Assembly (NCBI RefSeq): GCF_022682495.2
Contig: NC_071398.1
Span: forward strand, 101,725,880 to 101,789,879
Origin: Desmodus rotundus
Lineage: Eukaryota > Chordata > Mammalia > Chiroptera > Phyllostomidae
Reading direction: 5' to 3'
DNA: 64,000 nt
Part shown: piece by piece, positions 1 to 12,989 of the stretch
How the letters are laid out: every line of letters starts with the position of its first letter
Numbering within the stretch: the first letter of the stretch is position 1
Notes under the pieces: generated by a model
What the model saw: only the letters and a program-made list of their open reading frames with translations
What the model was told of the DNA's origin: nothing
Databases searched by the model: none
Translations under genes and position numbers: made by a program

Positions 1-343
1 CGCCTCCTGGGTGGGGGGGATGGGCAGGGCGCAGGTGTGAGCGAAGGCCACAGGAGGGAACCGGGAAAGCGTGTGCTGAGTGAGGTGCTTCTGAGACTGT
101 TTTAATGGTTTTGAAACTGGGGTGTGATTTACAGCCTGTGTATGTGTTTAATGCAGTTTTCCCCCAAGAAGCTCTTATTTTATAATCAGGGCATCTTAGA
201 ATTGAGAAATACGATGGTTGGTGACCTCAGTCAAAGCGATTTTAATTCCAAGGTCAGAGCCAAAGCCACACTGCAGTTGATTGGGTGGTGAATGGGTGTG
301 TTGGCTGGAAACGGTGTGTATATGACAAAGTGTGGGGAGACCT

Positions 344-512
344 CTGGCTGGTGTGGCTCAGTGGGCTGAGCACTGGCCTGTGCACCAAAGGGTCACCAGT
401 TCAATTCCCAGTCAGGGCACCAGCAGGGGGCGTGTGAGAGGCAACCACACACTGATGTTTATTTCTTTCTCCCTCCCCCTCTCTAAAATCAATACGTAAA
501 AACTTTTTTTTT
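344..512 (+). mobile_element. VES-type tRNA-derived SINE
   Basis: The head has the tRNA A-box (TGGCTCAGTGG) and B-box-like GTTCAATTCC, followed by the CAGTCAGGGCAC segment, a CCCTCCCCCTCTCT pyrimidine tract and an A/T-rich tail. This is the standard organisation of bat VES SINEs. It lies inside F11R intron 1 in the sense orientation. Confidence 0.88.
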
Positions 513-1061
513 AAAATAATTTTGGAGAGAAAGGGAACTTCCAGCTAGAGGGGATGCAAGATTAAGTGAAGGTTTTCTGTACATGAAAGGGCCAAAAGTC
601 TATTGATTATTGATGCCTTTGACTTTGTGGCTTTTCTTGTGAACCTAGAGTAAATTAAACATCACAGTGGAAAGGCTGAAATTCCCTTCTGTTTTGTGTA
701 CCATGTGCATTAGTAGGACATTGGTATATGTGCACAGTGTGCCAATTATAAGTTCAAGGTCAGGGGCCACAGGGTGCCATGAGGAGGAGGCCAGGGGAAA
801 CAGAACAGATGAGGAGGTGGGCGGGGAAACTGTGGGCGTGCCAGAGAGGCAGGATGTGGCAAGAGAGGGCCTCCTGCCTGCTTGCCTGTCCAAGAGGGGT
901 CTAGAGAAGGGTGTCTGCAAGGCAGCCCCAGTGGTAGAGGAGAGGTGGTTTGGTGGGCTGAAGGGTACACATTTTCCAGGCAGAATTTATATTTATTGAT
1001 TTATGTATGTGTAATTGAAGAGAGTATTGAAGTCAGAAAGTGAAGTGTTTGCTGCAGGACT

Positions 1062-1300
1062 TTGGGCCGGTGGCGATAAGACATCATAATTACTTGGTGT
1101 TTCCTGTGGGTCCGACACTTTTCGAAGCACTTTGTATTATAGCTTGTGGAACTCTCAGCAACAGCCTTGTGATACAGAAACAGTTTTCACCCCCATTTTA
1201 CAAATGGGCCAATGAGGTCGAATGTGACTGATGGGTTTCCTGGGTCACACAGCCTGGTAAGCAGCAGAGGTGGGGTTTGAATGCATGCAGCCTGGTCCCA
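1062..1300 (-). repeat. MIR SINE, ancient
   Basis: The order 'cccccattttacaaatgggccaatgagg', then 'gggtcacacagcctggtaagcagcagaggtggg', then 'tttgaatgcatgcagcctgg' matches the reverse complement of the MIR core. It is old and diverged, and lies in F11R intron 1. Confidence 0.75.
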
Positions 1301-2420
1301 GAGGCCTGATCAGGAACAGGGAGGCGGCTGGGCCAGGCCAGCCAGTGTCCTATGGCGACAGGAAGGGCGTGGTGGTGAGGCTGGGCTGGTGGTCTGGCAT
1401 GACCCCAAGCCACAGAGTTCTGAGTAGGGGCAGCCAGGCCCGGGGCCAGTAGCCCTGCCCAGAGGGAGGAGGGTGGCTTGCAGGTGAAGGACCCTGGGAA
1501 GAGAAGCCTGGAGTCGGCAGAGGAGTCAGGATGAGTGAGGAGGAGACGTCTGGGGCGTGGGTGTAATTCCTGAGCGTGTTCTGGATCCGATGATCTGAGA
1601 GCAAAGGAGCTGTAACTTGCAGGCAGCAGCAGTGCAGAACTGACCGCCAAGTTCATATTCAGGGCTTTTTATAAAATTTATTGGTTTTGGTGTTACCCTT
1701 TATTTCAAAGGCTAGTTTTTAGTCTTATTAGGAACTGCTCTTTACGTGGGCAGTGCCGTGGCCTGGATTGCTCTGAGGTGTGAGTTATTGTCCCAAGACA
1801 TTTATCAGGGACTGCTCTTGGGGTCCAGGCCTGTGGGGAGGAGGGCAAGGAAGCGGGATTGGGCAGCAGAAGTCCCACGAGGCCCCGGCCAGCCCCAGGG
1901 GGGGACCTCGTGTTGGGGAGCAGGGGCTGTGTGTGTCTGCCCCCTCAGCAATCAGTCCCGGATGCTGGCTGCCCCTGGTAGGGCTGCATTTTGGCTGCTC
2001 TCAGAGGGTGGCTGGCTGAGGGCCTTCTTGAGGCAGCGGCCCCAGCGTTCAGGAGGAGTCCTTCCTTCCTGAAGGTGTCTGGTTCACGCATCGGTGCCTG
2101 TCACAGGCAGCAAATTGTAAAATCTGAGAATCTTAAAAACGCAAAGTTCTGGTCACTAAAGCAGAGAAAGCTGACTTGGACAGCAGTCAAAGCATTTCAT
2201 TATCAGCACTCTTGGTGGGAACTGAGAGACTTGCATGTCCTCAGTGTTCGGTTTACAATGTTACTTAATTTCTGTGTCTGTTACTACATTTAATTATGGA
2301 TTGGACATTGAAGTGTAATGCCAAATACACAGATACCGGGTAACATTATTGGAAAGAAATTATAGGTAAAGTGGGCCTGACTTTCCTTGGTTGTAACTCG
2401 AGGACACTGTTTCATTGCCC

Positions 2421-2561
2421 TTGGAGAAGGAGGGAGGGGGAGGGAGGGAGAGACAGTGATTAGTTGTCTCTTTTAGACTCCTCGCCCCAGGATCAAACCC
2501 GCAACCTCCCGGTGTTCTGTTCGGGAGGACGCTCCAACCCGCTGAGCCCCCTGGTCAGGGC
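2421..2561 (-). mobile_element. Antisense VES-like SINE, diverged
   Basis: A purine-rich tail complement (ggagggagggagagacagtgat) is followed by a degraded B box (ggatcaaacccgcaacc) and the head complement (gctgagccccctggtcaggg). That is the reversed order of the VES structure, and it is more diverged than the other copies. Confidence 0.65.
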
Positions 2562-3729
2562 AAGGTGGGCGTGACTTTGGAAATGGTAGCATTTCATTCC
2601 ATCACGTGTCTCCCTCAGACCAAGAGCTTTTCTGAGAAACACCGTGGTTTCTAAGAAAAAGGGGAAAGGGCGTGTGGGGGTGGACTGGGTGCTTGTTTCA
2701 GTGGGCATCTCCTTGTGGGGAAGGCGTCTCCTGCCCCTTACCCTGGAGGGCGGGCCGTTCTCTCATCTGTAATCCAGATTAATTTACAGCGTCTGTCAGA
2801 TTTTCTAAAATGTGTGTTGACCTCCTTTTAGCCTTCCCCGGTGGAGGCGAGCGAGCGGAGGGGCCTCCGGGATCTGGGGTCCATGGCCCAGGAGGGGCAC
2901 ACGAGGTGCTCACATTTATCTGAGAAAGCAGGACCCGCACTGGAGGCCGGAAGTGCGGCTTCCTGAGTGTGTGGCAGCGTGAATGAGAGGGTAATTGTGT
3001 AAATGCCATCAGTGGCTCCTGGAGTTCGGCCCCTCCTGGGCTTCCTCCCACTGTGTTACCAGTGAGCCTCACCTCTCCCCACCGCCCCCCCACCCCCCAC
3101 CCCCTGCCACTCACCACCACCCTCTCCCTCCCTCCCTCCTCCTTCTGGCAGGAGATGATCTGCTTGACCCTGGGCCAGTCCCCTCAGTGCCTCAGGTCAA
3201 ACCGGAACAAGAATACTTGTCCTGCTGGTCTGCTGGGCTAGTTTCAAGGAGCAAAGGACGCTGTATTTATGGAAGCATGCCCAAACGCCCCAAATCCCCT
3301 ACAAATGCTGAGGACCTCCCCCCTCCCTTGCCCCCTCCTTCAGTCCTGGGGCTTCCTGCCAGGGCCATTGGTGAGTCTGCGATGGCTCAGGACCCGACTG
3401 ACTGTTCCTGTTCCTGAAGCTGCTCTTGGACGGGTGGGAGTCAAAATAGATTGCTAGGAGTCAAGGGAGGTGGGGGGGTGGGATAAAAAGTGACAGAAGT
3501 TGCATTTGAAAGAAATGTTCCATTTCCACTGATAAAAGAAGTATTGGCCTGTGGTTGTAGCAAAAAGCTTTGGAAGGAGGTTGCTCAGGGTATTGGTGAG
3601 GCAGGGGGACACTGGGAGGAGCCGGACTCGCCTGAGCCCCTCTGCCTTGGGGCCTCAGCCTGGAGAGGCCCCCCTGCAATGCCTTCACCGCTGCCCACCT
3701 CTGACGGGACCACCTCTCCTTCGGCTCAG

Positions 3730-5907
3730 GCTCGCTGGCGCGGGGCAGGGGAGCAGTGTACACTTCGGAATCTGACGTCCGAGTTCCTGAGAATAAACGT
3801 GAGTTGGTGGGGGCTGTGGAGGTGGAGGGGGTGAGCAGGCCAAAGGTCCCTGGGGACCCTCCCGTCTTGCCCAGTTGCTGCTGCCCCTTCCTCCCACTCA
3901 CTGTGAGCCTGTCTGCAGCTGCCAAGTTGTCCTGCTCCTACTCCGGCTTCTCCTCTCCCCGGGTGGAGTGGAAGTTTGCCCAGGGTGACATCACCAGCCT
4001 CGTCTGCTATAACAACAAGATCACAGGTGAGCCCTGCACCTCCTTCTCGATTGCGCCCAGATCCCAGGGAAGGGCATGCCCCGGCCCCGGCTCCAGTCTC
4101 CAGTCCCCAAGGCCTTCCCTCCACCCTTTCTGGGTGCCAGGGGCCCCCACCCCCAGTCCCTCCCAGCTCTCCAGCTCCCTCTGCCCTGGCTCCCACTCCC
4201 CACAGCCCCCTATGAGGACCGGGTCACCTTCTCGAACACTGGCATCACCTTCCACTCCGTGACCCGGAAGGACACGGGGACATACACCTGCATGGTCTCT
4301 GATGAAGGTGGCACCGCCTACGGGGAGGTCAGCGTCCAGCTCACTGTACTTGGTATGTGTCTTCCGGGCAGACTCCACGGTGCTGCCCAAGGGGACCAGT
4401 GCTTGGCGAGGGAGCGCCCGGAGCTGGTGGCTGGGGTGTCACCCTCGCCGGCTGCTTCACTCCCAGCAGCCCCCCCTGCCCTGTGACCAGCACCTGCTGT
4501 TCCCTCCAGTGCCTCCGTCGAAGCCCACCGTGAACATCCCGTCCTCTGCCACCATCGGGAGCCGGGCAGTGCTGACCTGCTTGGAGACAGACGGCTCCCC
4601 GCCCTCTCAGTACCACTGGTACCGGGACGGGGTGCCGATGCCTCTGGAGCCCAAGAGCAGCCGTGCTTTCAGCAACTCTTCCTACAGCCTGAACCCCCAG
4701 ACAGGGGAGCTGGTATGGAGGGGGGAGGCAGGGAGGGTGGGGGCACGGGTGCAGAGGCCCTGAGCGGGGAGGAAGAACAAATAGCAAGGTGAGCTGGGCA
4801 CTAGGGCTGCAAAACCTCAAAGGTAGGTACTTGGCTTCCTCGAGGGGACACCGGTGTGCTTTCTGCCCCCAGGTCTTCGATCCTGTCTCGGCCTCCGACA
4901 CGGGAGAGTACTCCTGTGAGGCCCAGAACGGGTTTGGGACGCCCATGATGTCCGATGCCGTGCGCATGGAGGCCGGTGAGCGTGGTGGGCGGCAGGGCTG
5001 GGGCTCCGCCCTGGGTGGGGGTCGCCTTTCCTGCTGGTGTGGAGGGTGTTGCTGGTGCCATGGGTGAGCATCCTCTGGTCCGTGTCTTGTAGTGGAGCTG
5101 AATGTGGGGGGCATCGTGGCAGCTGTCCTAGTAACGCTCATTCTCCTTGGGTTGCTGATTTTCGGCATCTGGTTCGCCTACCGCCGCGGCTACTTTGACA
5201 GTAAGGACTTACCCTCAAAGGGTCTCCTTCGTCCCGTCCCGGGTTCGGGGTGCAGTTCCCGGGTGCAGTGTGAGCGCCCTCCTGACACGGAGCCGTGCGT
5301 GCTGGGCTCTTCTCCAAGGGAGCCCCCGCTGCCCACCCCTGGAGCTGCATGCTGGTCCCACCGTCCGTGCCGTGCTGCTCCACTCACACTCTCGGTCTCC
5401 CTTCCTCTCTTTCAGGGACGAAGAAAGGGTGAGTGAGGCGCTGTGCTGGGGTCGCCGAGGCTGACACTGTGGATGTGTGTGGTTTGCAGCTGCGATGTGC
5501 TGAGGGAAGGGGTGGGAGGTGGAGGCTGTGGGCTGCTAGGAAACTCATTTGAATTCTGCCTGCTCCCTGTGGCTACGCGCTGTCCCGTCTCCCTCCACAC
5601 GCCCTGCTGCCCCCCAGGACCTCGTAGTTCTGGGGAGTTCTCAGTTCTGACCTCCAAAGCCGGCCAGCAGAGCTGAGGGAGAGGGGCTTGGGGTCTGAGT
5701 GCGTCCATCATCTTCCGGTTTGTCCGCAGGACCGAGAGTAAGAAGGTCATTTACAGCCAGCCCTCCGCTCGGAGTGAAGTGAGTGTGTGCCGCGTGGGGC
5801 TGGGAGCCAGGGACCTCCAACCTGTGCTGAGGTGTCCGGGGGAGTTCTGAGCTTGTGTTTTACTTCCCCAGGGGGAATTCAGACAGACCTCCTCATTCCT
5901 GGTGTGA
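3730..5907 (+). CDS. F11R: F11R / JAM-A, exons 2-10
   Basis: Junctional adhesion molecule A is a two-Ig-domain type I membrane protein of tight junctions, platelets and leukocytes. Exons: 3730-3798, 3919-4026, 4206-4352, 4510-4712, 4873-4975, 5093-5200, 5416-5428 (13 nt), 5730-5778, 5872-5907. All introns are GT-AG and the phases close exactly. The window encodes 278 residues; if exon 1 supplies 21 as in human, the total is 299, the human length. The first exon here carries the end of the signal peptide (SLARG). The V-type domain holds the PRVEWKF strand with the R-V-E cis-dimer motif. The second Ig domain contains [10 protein letters not shown] hydrophobic membrane segment ([19 protein letters not shown]) follows, then a short tail with [13 protein letters not shown]. 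The C-terminus SSFLV is the PDZ-binding ligand used for ZO-1, AF-6 and PAR-3. No frameshift or stop is seen. Identity is very secure; exon 1 is missing only because of the window edge. Confidence 0.97.
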
Positions 5908-6575
5908 CCCTGGTCCTCCTCTGAGCTGGCCTTACTCAGGTGCTACCGGACTCTGGCCCCTGATGCTGTGGTTTCACAGGACATCATGTTTGTCTTCTGG
6001 CCCACAGGGGCCCCTTTTTCCTTCTTAGGGATGTGTTTTCAATAATGTCGGCCAGGAGCCCCCCTGCCCTGCCCCTCCATGTCTTCCTCCTTGCCTGGCG
6101 CTGTTGGGGGGCAACCTCTCCTTTCCTGTCTCTGCAAGGAAGCAAGCGGGAGTCCTGGCTGTGCCCGCTGACTTCCTTTCCCGCAGGAGCGGAGGGGCAC
6201 TTGCCTCCTGGCGTGCAGCCGCCCTCGAACAGGGATTCCCGCAGCTCCGGGGACCAGCGGAAATGGTTGTTTGAGAGCAACACCAGTCTCTTCCACCTCT
6301 GCCTTCCCGTGGGAAGTGCCCCTGGGGTCCTCCTACAGCGTCCTGCAAGCAAGCAGACTGACACCACCTGTGTCTGTGGGAGAAACGGGACCTTTGGTTG
6401 CAGACAGTTTTGGGGGCCAAGAAGCACGGAGGTTCCGAGCTGGAGCTGCGCTGTGGCTGCTGAGCTGTGTGTGTGGTCTGAGCTCTTGAGTGTGTGTGTG
6501 CCGGGGGCTTCCTGGCTCTTCCGTTTGTGTGTGTGTGTGTGTTTGTAGCTGGAAATAAAAGTGTGGTTGGCGAAG
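5908..6575 (+). other. F11R: F11R 3' UTR, proximal form
   Basis: Sequence from the F11R stop codon to just past a canonical AATAAA at 6554-6559, which is followed by a GT-rich downstream element (gtgtggttggcgaaggttcttgtg). A (GT)n tract at about 6528-6545 immediately precedes the signal. The human transcript has a long 3' UTR, so a longer form is possible; further AATAAA hexamers occur at 7281, 7303 and 7602. Confidence 0.7.
6554..6559 (+). promoter_or_regulatory. F11R: F11R poly(A) signal
   Basis: Canonical AATAAA about 650 bases after the stop codon, with a G/T-rich stretch directly downstream as expected for CstF binding. Confidence 0.7.
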
Positions 6576-7601
6576 GTTCTTGTGCATGGGGGAGGGAGGT
6601 TCTTGGTCTCCGGTTTTGTGCAAACAGGGAAGTGCCTGAAGCCCTGCTTCCCAGAAGCCTGGGCCGTCCCAGCTCCCTGTCCCACCGCTTCCTGGTCCCG
6701 GTCTCGGGGTGGAGCTTCCGGACCTAGGCCCAGAGCCCTCTGGTGGCGGCTGTGCACAGGGCGCTGTGCACAGGGCGCTGTGCCCACCACCACCCCCCCC
6801 AACCCCCGCCCCAGCACGTGGGCGTGTGGACACCCTCCCTGAGACTGCGGGAGAAAGCGAGCTGCGGCAGGAGGGTTTCTCACACGTTTGGAGAACGGCG
6901 TCTTCGGCAGAAGCTCACAGTGGCTGCTCCTCCTCTACCTAGTGGGGCTGCTGTCAGGAAAAGGTCACTGGAGGCAGGTTCCCGCGGCGCGAGCGTGCGT
7001 GCACGGGTCCGCCCAGCCTTGCGTGCATCCTCGCACTCTGACCCTTCACCCTGAAGTCACTGTCTCCCCGCCGGCGGGTCCCCGGTCCGTTGGTTGGTTA
7101 ACCAGCAGACACGGGCTTTTCTAGCGTCCATTGCTGCTCGTCTCTGGGGAGGGCACTGAGCACCACTTTGCCGCCCTCAGCGGCCCGACCTGGAAATCCC
7201 TGACAGAACTGGGTTTTCTGTCCAGGACCCAAAAGGAACAACAAAAACCAAATCAAACCCTCAGGGAAGGGTCACACACCAATAAAAAAAAGTCCAGATG
7301 GAAATAAACTGGTGAGACAATAGAAGTAAAGATTGCGAGGCGGTTCCGGAAGAATGGGGTGTGTGCAGTGTGTTTCAGAGCCTGTTGTCACGTTGGGAGA
7401 AGGGGGGGGGGGAGGAAGGCCCTGGGGACCAGAGGTGATTCACCCTCTGTGACTTGACCACTCGGTCACCTGTGGTCACCCAGTCACTTGGTGGGTTATC
7501 TGTCAGCAGCCGTGGAACTTCCCTCAGCAGCTCAGCACCGCCCCTTCGACTGGGAAACCGTATTTGCCTTCACTGTAGAGCGTCAAAACCAATTACTTTG
7601 T

Positions 7602-7607
7602 AATAAA
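7602..7607 (+). promoter_or_regulatory. F11R: Candidate distal F11R poly(A) signal
   Basis: AATAAA within an A/T-rich stretch followed by a T/G-rich element (atgtttttcacattgag). It would give a 3' UTR of about 1.7 kb. Only 3' end data could show which signal is used. Confidence 0.35.
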
Positions 7608-8044
7608 TGTTTTTCACATTGAGTTTAAGTCCTGAAGTTGTATATTTACAGGATGGGGACTCTCGGAGTCCCTTGTCCCCTCAAAGTCCTGTTAGTCTGA
7701 GTAACAAAACAGAGGTAGGCTTCCTCAAGGCTTGGTGATTGCACCTCACCGACCCTTGGGCTGTGCTCCAGGGGGATGACTGAAACGGGGAAGCCCCATG
7801 GTAACAGGGAGACAGGGACAGGCCATTTCCCGCAGCCCGGGGACGTGTAACATGGGTCCACTGGGGGTGAAGCAATTGAGTGTTGAGGGCGTTTATTGGC
7901 CTGTCGGAAAGATCTACAGGTCAAGGCCAGGAGGGGACAGGAGAGGGTCTGTCCCTTTCTCAGTGAGGGAACAGTATGTTCTGTGCGGCGTGGCGATAGC
8001 TTAGAGGGAATTTTAAAAGTACAACTTCTACTTAAAGGTGCCTG

Positions 8045-8230
8045 GCCCTGGCTGGTGTAGCTCAGTGGGTTGAGCACTGGCCTGCACACCAAAGGGTCAC
8101 CAATTTGATTCCCAGTCAGGGCACATGCCTGGGTTGTGGGCCAGGTCCCCGGTGTGGGGCACACAAGAGGCAACCACAGAATGATGTTCCCCTCTCCCTC
8201 CCCTTCCCTAGAAATAAATCTTAAAAAAAG
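8045..8230 (+). mobile_element. VES-type SINE
   Basis: A complete head-to-tail copy with A-box TGTAGCTCAGTGGGTTGAGC, a B-box-like region, CAGTCAGGGCACATGCC, a C/T-rich tail and a terminal A-run after AAATAAATC. Confidence 0.9.
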
Positions 8231-11200
8231 AGAGATGTCGAATTCTCTAGCTCCTCCAATTTGGTGTCTTTTTTTGGTACTAGCTGTAAGACTAATTTGA
8301 AATGACACTTCTTGTCGGGTAACTCGCTGAGTGGTCTTGCTGTTCCTGTGTCAGGTGGGGGAATGGCCCAGGGATGACCAGGACCTTTTCCAAGTTCCCA
8401 CAACAGAACTGGGCAGGTGGTAGATCTGGGATTGGGGACAGCTGGGGTGGGGCAGGGCAGGGCAGTGTGGCGGCCCTGCTCAGGGGCCCTGAGAGGAAAA
8501 CGGGTAGGAAGAAACAAGTTAACTTCCCCACAGGGGTGGGAATTTGGGTATCAGGAGGACACCGGAAGAAGCGATGTGGCCGGAGTTTCCCCTGAACTGA
8601 AAGTCTCCTTTGCATCCCAACATGGATCACAGGACAGCAGTGAGTGCTCGATGAGGTGGGGGCCTATGAGTGCCACCTTCTGGAATGAAAGTGAAACTTT
8701 ACTGTGTGCGCTAGCGACTTGGCTGACAGACAAGGTAAAGGCAGCAAGGGGTTAGAGGGAACGGCAACTTCATTAGCTTGGAAAACGGGACTTGAAGATC
8801 TCGGTGGGCGGGAATGGTCAGGCCGTCTCTGAGACGCACTGCGGCCTGTGAGCAAGCTCTGTTTTCCGTGCCTCTGTGAGGTGACGCCAGACAGCTGGGG
8901 CGCGCACAGAGGAAGTGGTCTGGGTGGCAAAGGGACAGAACTGCCCGGCAGGAACTGTTACGAGAGTCAGTGTCAACTCTGCAAAATCAAAGACCCGGAC
9001 GAGACAAAGGCACAGTCCTGGTGTTGGGAGGCCAGTGCGGCGATGGCCCTGAGGGAGACGATTGGGACCAGGGACTGGGTGTCCACAGGAGACTTCACAG
9101 TTCAGAGCTGGAAGGGGGGTGTCTTGTCGTGGGAAGAATGCTGGTTTGGGGACCGGGAAGGTCCTGTTTCACTCTAGCTTTTCTGTGCCATTGGCCAAGG
9201 TCTCCCAGTCTCTGTCACCTACAAATCGCTGGCACTACCCACCCTGTGAAGCTTTTAGAAACCCATTGGGCGAGGTCTGTGAAGCATTCTACAAGAAACG
9301 ACTTGCATCGGAAGCCCTGCCTGTGCTCACTCTCAGACTGGATGTCTTAGTCCAGCAGTTTGTAAACCTTCAGTAAGTGGCTGGAGAATTTCTTGACTAT
9401 TACAAATGTTTAGCTAGCCAAAACGTTCCATGGCCCGATGTTTACATCTCAGTAAAAGGTGCTGTGGGGAGGCGTGGCGGCTCTGGGGAGCGCAGCCCTT
9501 GCTCACTTGTTCAAAGGCGTCCAGTGGCGGTGGTTCCCGTGTCATCAGCCGTTCGTGCTGGTCTGTTGCCCACTGGTTGCCATCCCCACACACTCACCTG
9601 TCACCAGGTTCGCAGAGGGGCCAGATCTCCCCGATAGTCCTCAGACCTGTGTGTCCTTGCTTCACTTCAATAGCTTCTCGTTTGTAAATGTTCTTCCAAC
9701 TAAGGAGGGTGAGCTTTGGCCCTGGTGTCTACTGGGTGAGCCAAAGGCACCGCCAGAAAATTAATGGTTTTAGACTTTGGAGACCCTGCAGTCCATCCCT
9801 TGGAAACCCTGTGTCCAACGTCACAGCTGTAGCAAGAGCGGAGTGTGGCTGTGTTGCTGTCAGACTTGTGTGTGGACACTGATGTGAATGTCGTCATCTC
9901 TACGTGTCTTGAAGTAATTAACTTGATCTTCCCCCCAATCATTAAAAAATGTAAGAGCCAGTCCTAGATCCCTGGCTGCACAAAAGCAGATGGCCCGGAA
10001 ATCGGCACCTTCCTCACGGCTGGAGTTAGAAGGAAGAGCTTGGAGTGGCAGATACACTGCGGTGTGCGGGTGATGCACTGTCGAAGTGTGCGGCTGGAGC
10101 CGGCCCGATTTCATCAACCAGAGTCACTCCAGTAAACTCGATAAAGAAAAGGAAAGCAGGAGACCTCATTTGTTTTTGAGCCTGACTTTAAAATTCCTTT
10201 GGTCCAGGCCTTGTAACATCCCTGGGGAGAAAGGAACTCAGGACTGCGTGGGAGGAGGCCGCCGGGACAGGGCGATGAGGACGAGGGCTGGGTCACCGGG
10301 CTGGAAGGGAGGAAGGAGTGGATGGAAAGCCAGGGTGTCTGTGGAGAGTGATGAGGAGAGGGTGCGAGGGCTGTGGAGACCCACCCCCAGGGAGGCACTT
10401 TAGAGCAACATGGAAATCCAGTTTCTGCCTTCAGTCCGTTCTGTGTGGACTCTTAAATTATGGGAGGTAATAACAAAGTAGTTTTCAGCAATCTGTGTGT
10501 TGCTTCTTAGCTGATGTCACAACGCCCTGGGGGGTGGGACGCTCATGTTCGTTGTAGTTGCCCAGTATCTGTCTGCTCTTCGACGAATGGTAAATGAACG
10601 AGGGTCCAGTCCAGACCTGTGTCAGTCAAGGTCAGTGAGGAGCCATGCATCGGCCGTCACCAGCGTTATCACCCTCTGTCGCTTATGTGCCAGCTGAGGG
10701 CAGAGGGAGCTGGGACAGAGGACCCCAGGCCCTGGAGTTTTAAGCGTTGCTGCCATGATGTTTGGTGCAGGTGGGGAGCCAGTGCAAGCCCAGAAGGGAA
10801 TGACAAGGGTAAAGGTGGCCAGACCCCAGGGTCGAGCTCTTCCTGCCTCAGCCCAGCTCACGTTAAGGTGGCAAGGTGGCCACCAAGGACCATATCGAAA
10901 CCTTACCCAGGGACACATCACCTGTGCCAAAAAAGGCTATGGATGAGAGGTCCCCTCCCCAAAGAAGCCTGGCGTGGGCATCGTGGGGGGGTGGCGGTGG
11001 GGGAGTGAGCACCAAGGACAACTCCAGGGTGAAGTCCTGTCTCACCCCTTTCACCGATGTTTTGGCAACATTTCTAAGAGGCTTGTGGCCCCTAATTCTG
11101 TTTTGATGGGGTTCAAGGCAGGCAGCCTCAGAATGTGCCTCTCTGGCATATGGATTCTTTTTAAAGTTACTTAAGAAGCAGCCAGTGCAAGGACACTCTG

Positions 11201-12989
11201 CCCTCTGTCCCCCTTAAAGCAGGAAACAGACCCACCCTGTGAAAGGCGCCCTCCCTGCAAGGGGAGGCAGAGACGCGTTTTTCACCAGGGATGGGGAGTC
11301 AGAGTACAAACAAGCTTTGTTACTTCTCTCCCAATTTGCTCCCCGAGCCCAGAAGGGTTTGTCTTGTCCGTTCTTAGCAAGTTTATTGTTTATTTGCCTA
11401 AAAGGGATGAAAACTGCCTGCTTGGGTCACTTTGGGGAGTCTCATATTTCTGTGAGCTTCCATATGTGTGAAATTTAATTTTTTTTTCCTATTTATGTTC
11501 CCAGACCACAAGGGTTCCTTGGCTGCCTGCCTCAAAGCCCGGTGGAAGGTGAGTAGGAGTTGGCAGCCAGGAGACTGGTTTTATTTATTAGTTGAGGAAA
11601 TGGCACCGGGCCCGGAGGCACAGGTGTGTTTGTGCTGGAAGACCTGACTCCCCGATGGCTTTTAGGGGACGGGTCAGGTTGCTAATCGTGGCGGCTGGAG
11701 GGGCTGGGGCCGTAGACTGCAGTGCTTGGCTGGGGCCTGTCAGGTCCTGCTGTCCGCCCTGGCGTGGTTGTGTCTGGTTGCAAGAGGATGTGGTCCTCAG
11801 GGGTGTCTGAGTTCATGGGCCTGGGCTGAGGCACAGCTGAGGTCAAGATGTCATCTTCAGCTTTACCTGAAACTCTGTCTCTGAGGTCATCGGACCCGAT
11901 GCTTTGTTCTTAAGACAGTTTGATGCTGAGCAGAATCTGATGTCCCAAGGGTTTAATGATTAAGGAAGGGAGTGGATGGACAGGAAGGAGGAAGGCTCCG
12001 GTTAAAGAAATGAGTTTCTGCGCAGTTACATCTGTCTTGTGTCAATTCAGTAATTAGATCAGCCGCAGCACCGGGAAGTGTAAAGGAGGAGGTTTCCCAG
12101 TTCGCACGCGCAGAGCCTGGAGTGAATACCTGTGTGGCAGGGGAAGAAAAATTTGCCTCCGGCTCAATGAATCCATGTGCCCAAGTGGCATATCTAGGGG
12201 TGGCGTATCCTGTCACCCCTCAGAGTCTGCTTTGGACAGGAGCAGCCCACGAGGCACCGGTTGGCATCTGTAAATGCTACGAAGGGCTGGCGTGGCCGTG
12301 AACGCAGGTCCGCTGCCTGCTGCTACGAAAGCCAAACTCGAGAGGCAGGTGCTGTTGGAAGAGGGCTTACTCAGGTGCGGGCCACCAGGAAGATGGGGGA
12401 CTCCCGTCTCAGAGCCCGGCTCCCCCTCTCAGTGCTGGTGGGGGTTTTGCAAGGAAGGAGAGGGGAACAGAACAGAGATCCAGGGAGGGGTTTGCAAAGT
12501 TCTCCACGTGCCGACGAGAACAGTCCGTTCTGCTGAGGCAGGTGACTGTCCAGTGTCTGTCACCCTGGCTCAGTCACCTTGGCCCCACGGTTGAAGGTCA
12601 GCAAATCTCCCAGAGCTTGGATGCCGGAAGGTCGGGTCTGTCCCTTTTGAAGTTAGTTTCAAGCGTTCTTTTACCAACAGGCTGTTCATCCAGCAGCTAC
12701 GCATCAGAGCCAGCACTTGCAGAAACCGTGAGAAGGACGGTGGGTGGGCTGCAGCTTCCCACTGTTGCAGCGTGAATGCTGGGTAAAGCCATCACTGGGA
12801 TTTTTTAAAAAGGTGTCAGAAGGTGGGCACTCTGTAGAGCTCAAGGCAACAGATTGAGGTGAAAAGCCAGGCTGTGTTTTCCTGGATGGAGCCACCACTT
12901 TGGGAGCCACGAGCTCACGTGACTGAAAACATTCTGTAGGAAGCGCCTACCGGGTTGGAGGGCAGGCTGCGTAGTATTTGCGCAGCGAT

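Larger units (their letters stand above)
1..3729 (+). other. F11R: F11R intron 1, 3' part
   Basis: This stretch precedes the first F11R exon in the window (acceptor at 3728-3729). The human gene has its signal-peptide exon separated from exon 2 by a long intron, so I infer this is the downstream end of that intron and that exon 1 lies outside the window. It holds a + strand VES SINE, a MIR and an antisense SINE, listed separately. I see no conserved coding segment; the short open frames here are incidental. Confidence 0.8.

Noticed and set aside
3749..3798. F11R exon 2 beginning at the AG at 3747-3748
   Set aside because: Phase would not close with the rest of the gene. The acceptor at 3728-3729 has a better pyrimidine tract and gives an exact alignment to human (CSLALG versus CSLARG).
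4341..5168. 275-codon minus-strand frame opposite F11R exons
   Set aside because: It overlaps verified F11R exons and introns on the other strand and has no family resemblance.
5984..6883. 299-codon minus-strand frame opposite the F11R 3' UTR
   Set aside because: It contains translated microsatellite (HTHTHT) and has no domain; it is antisense to a well-supported 3' UTR.
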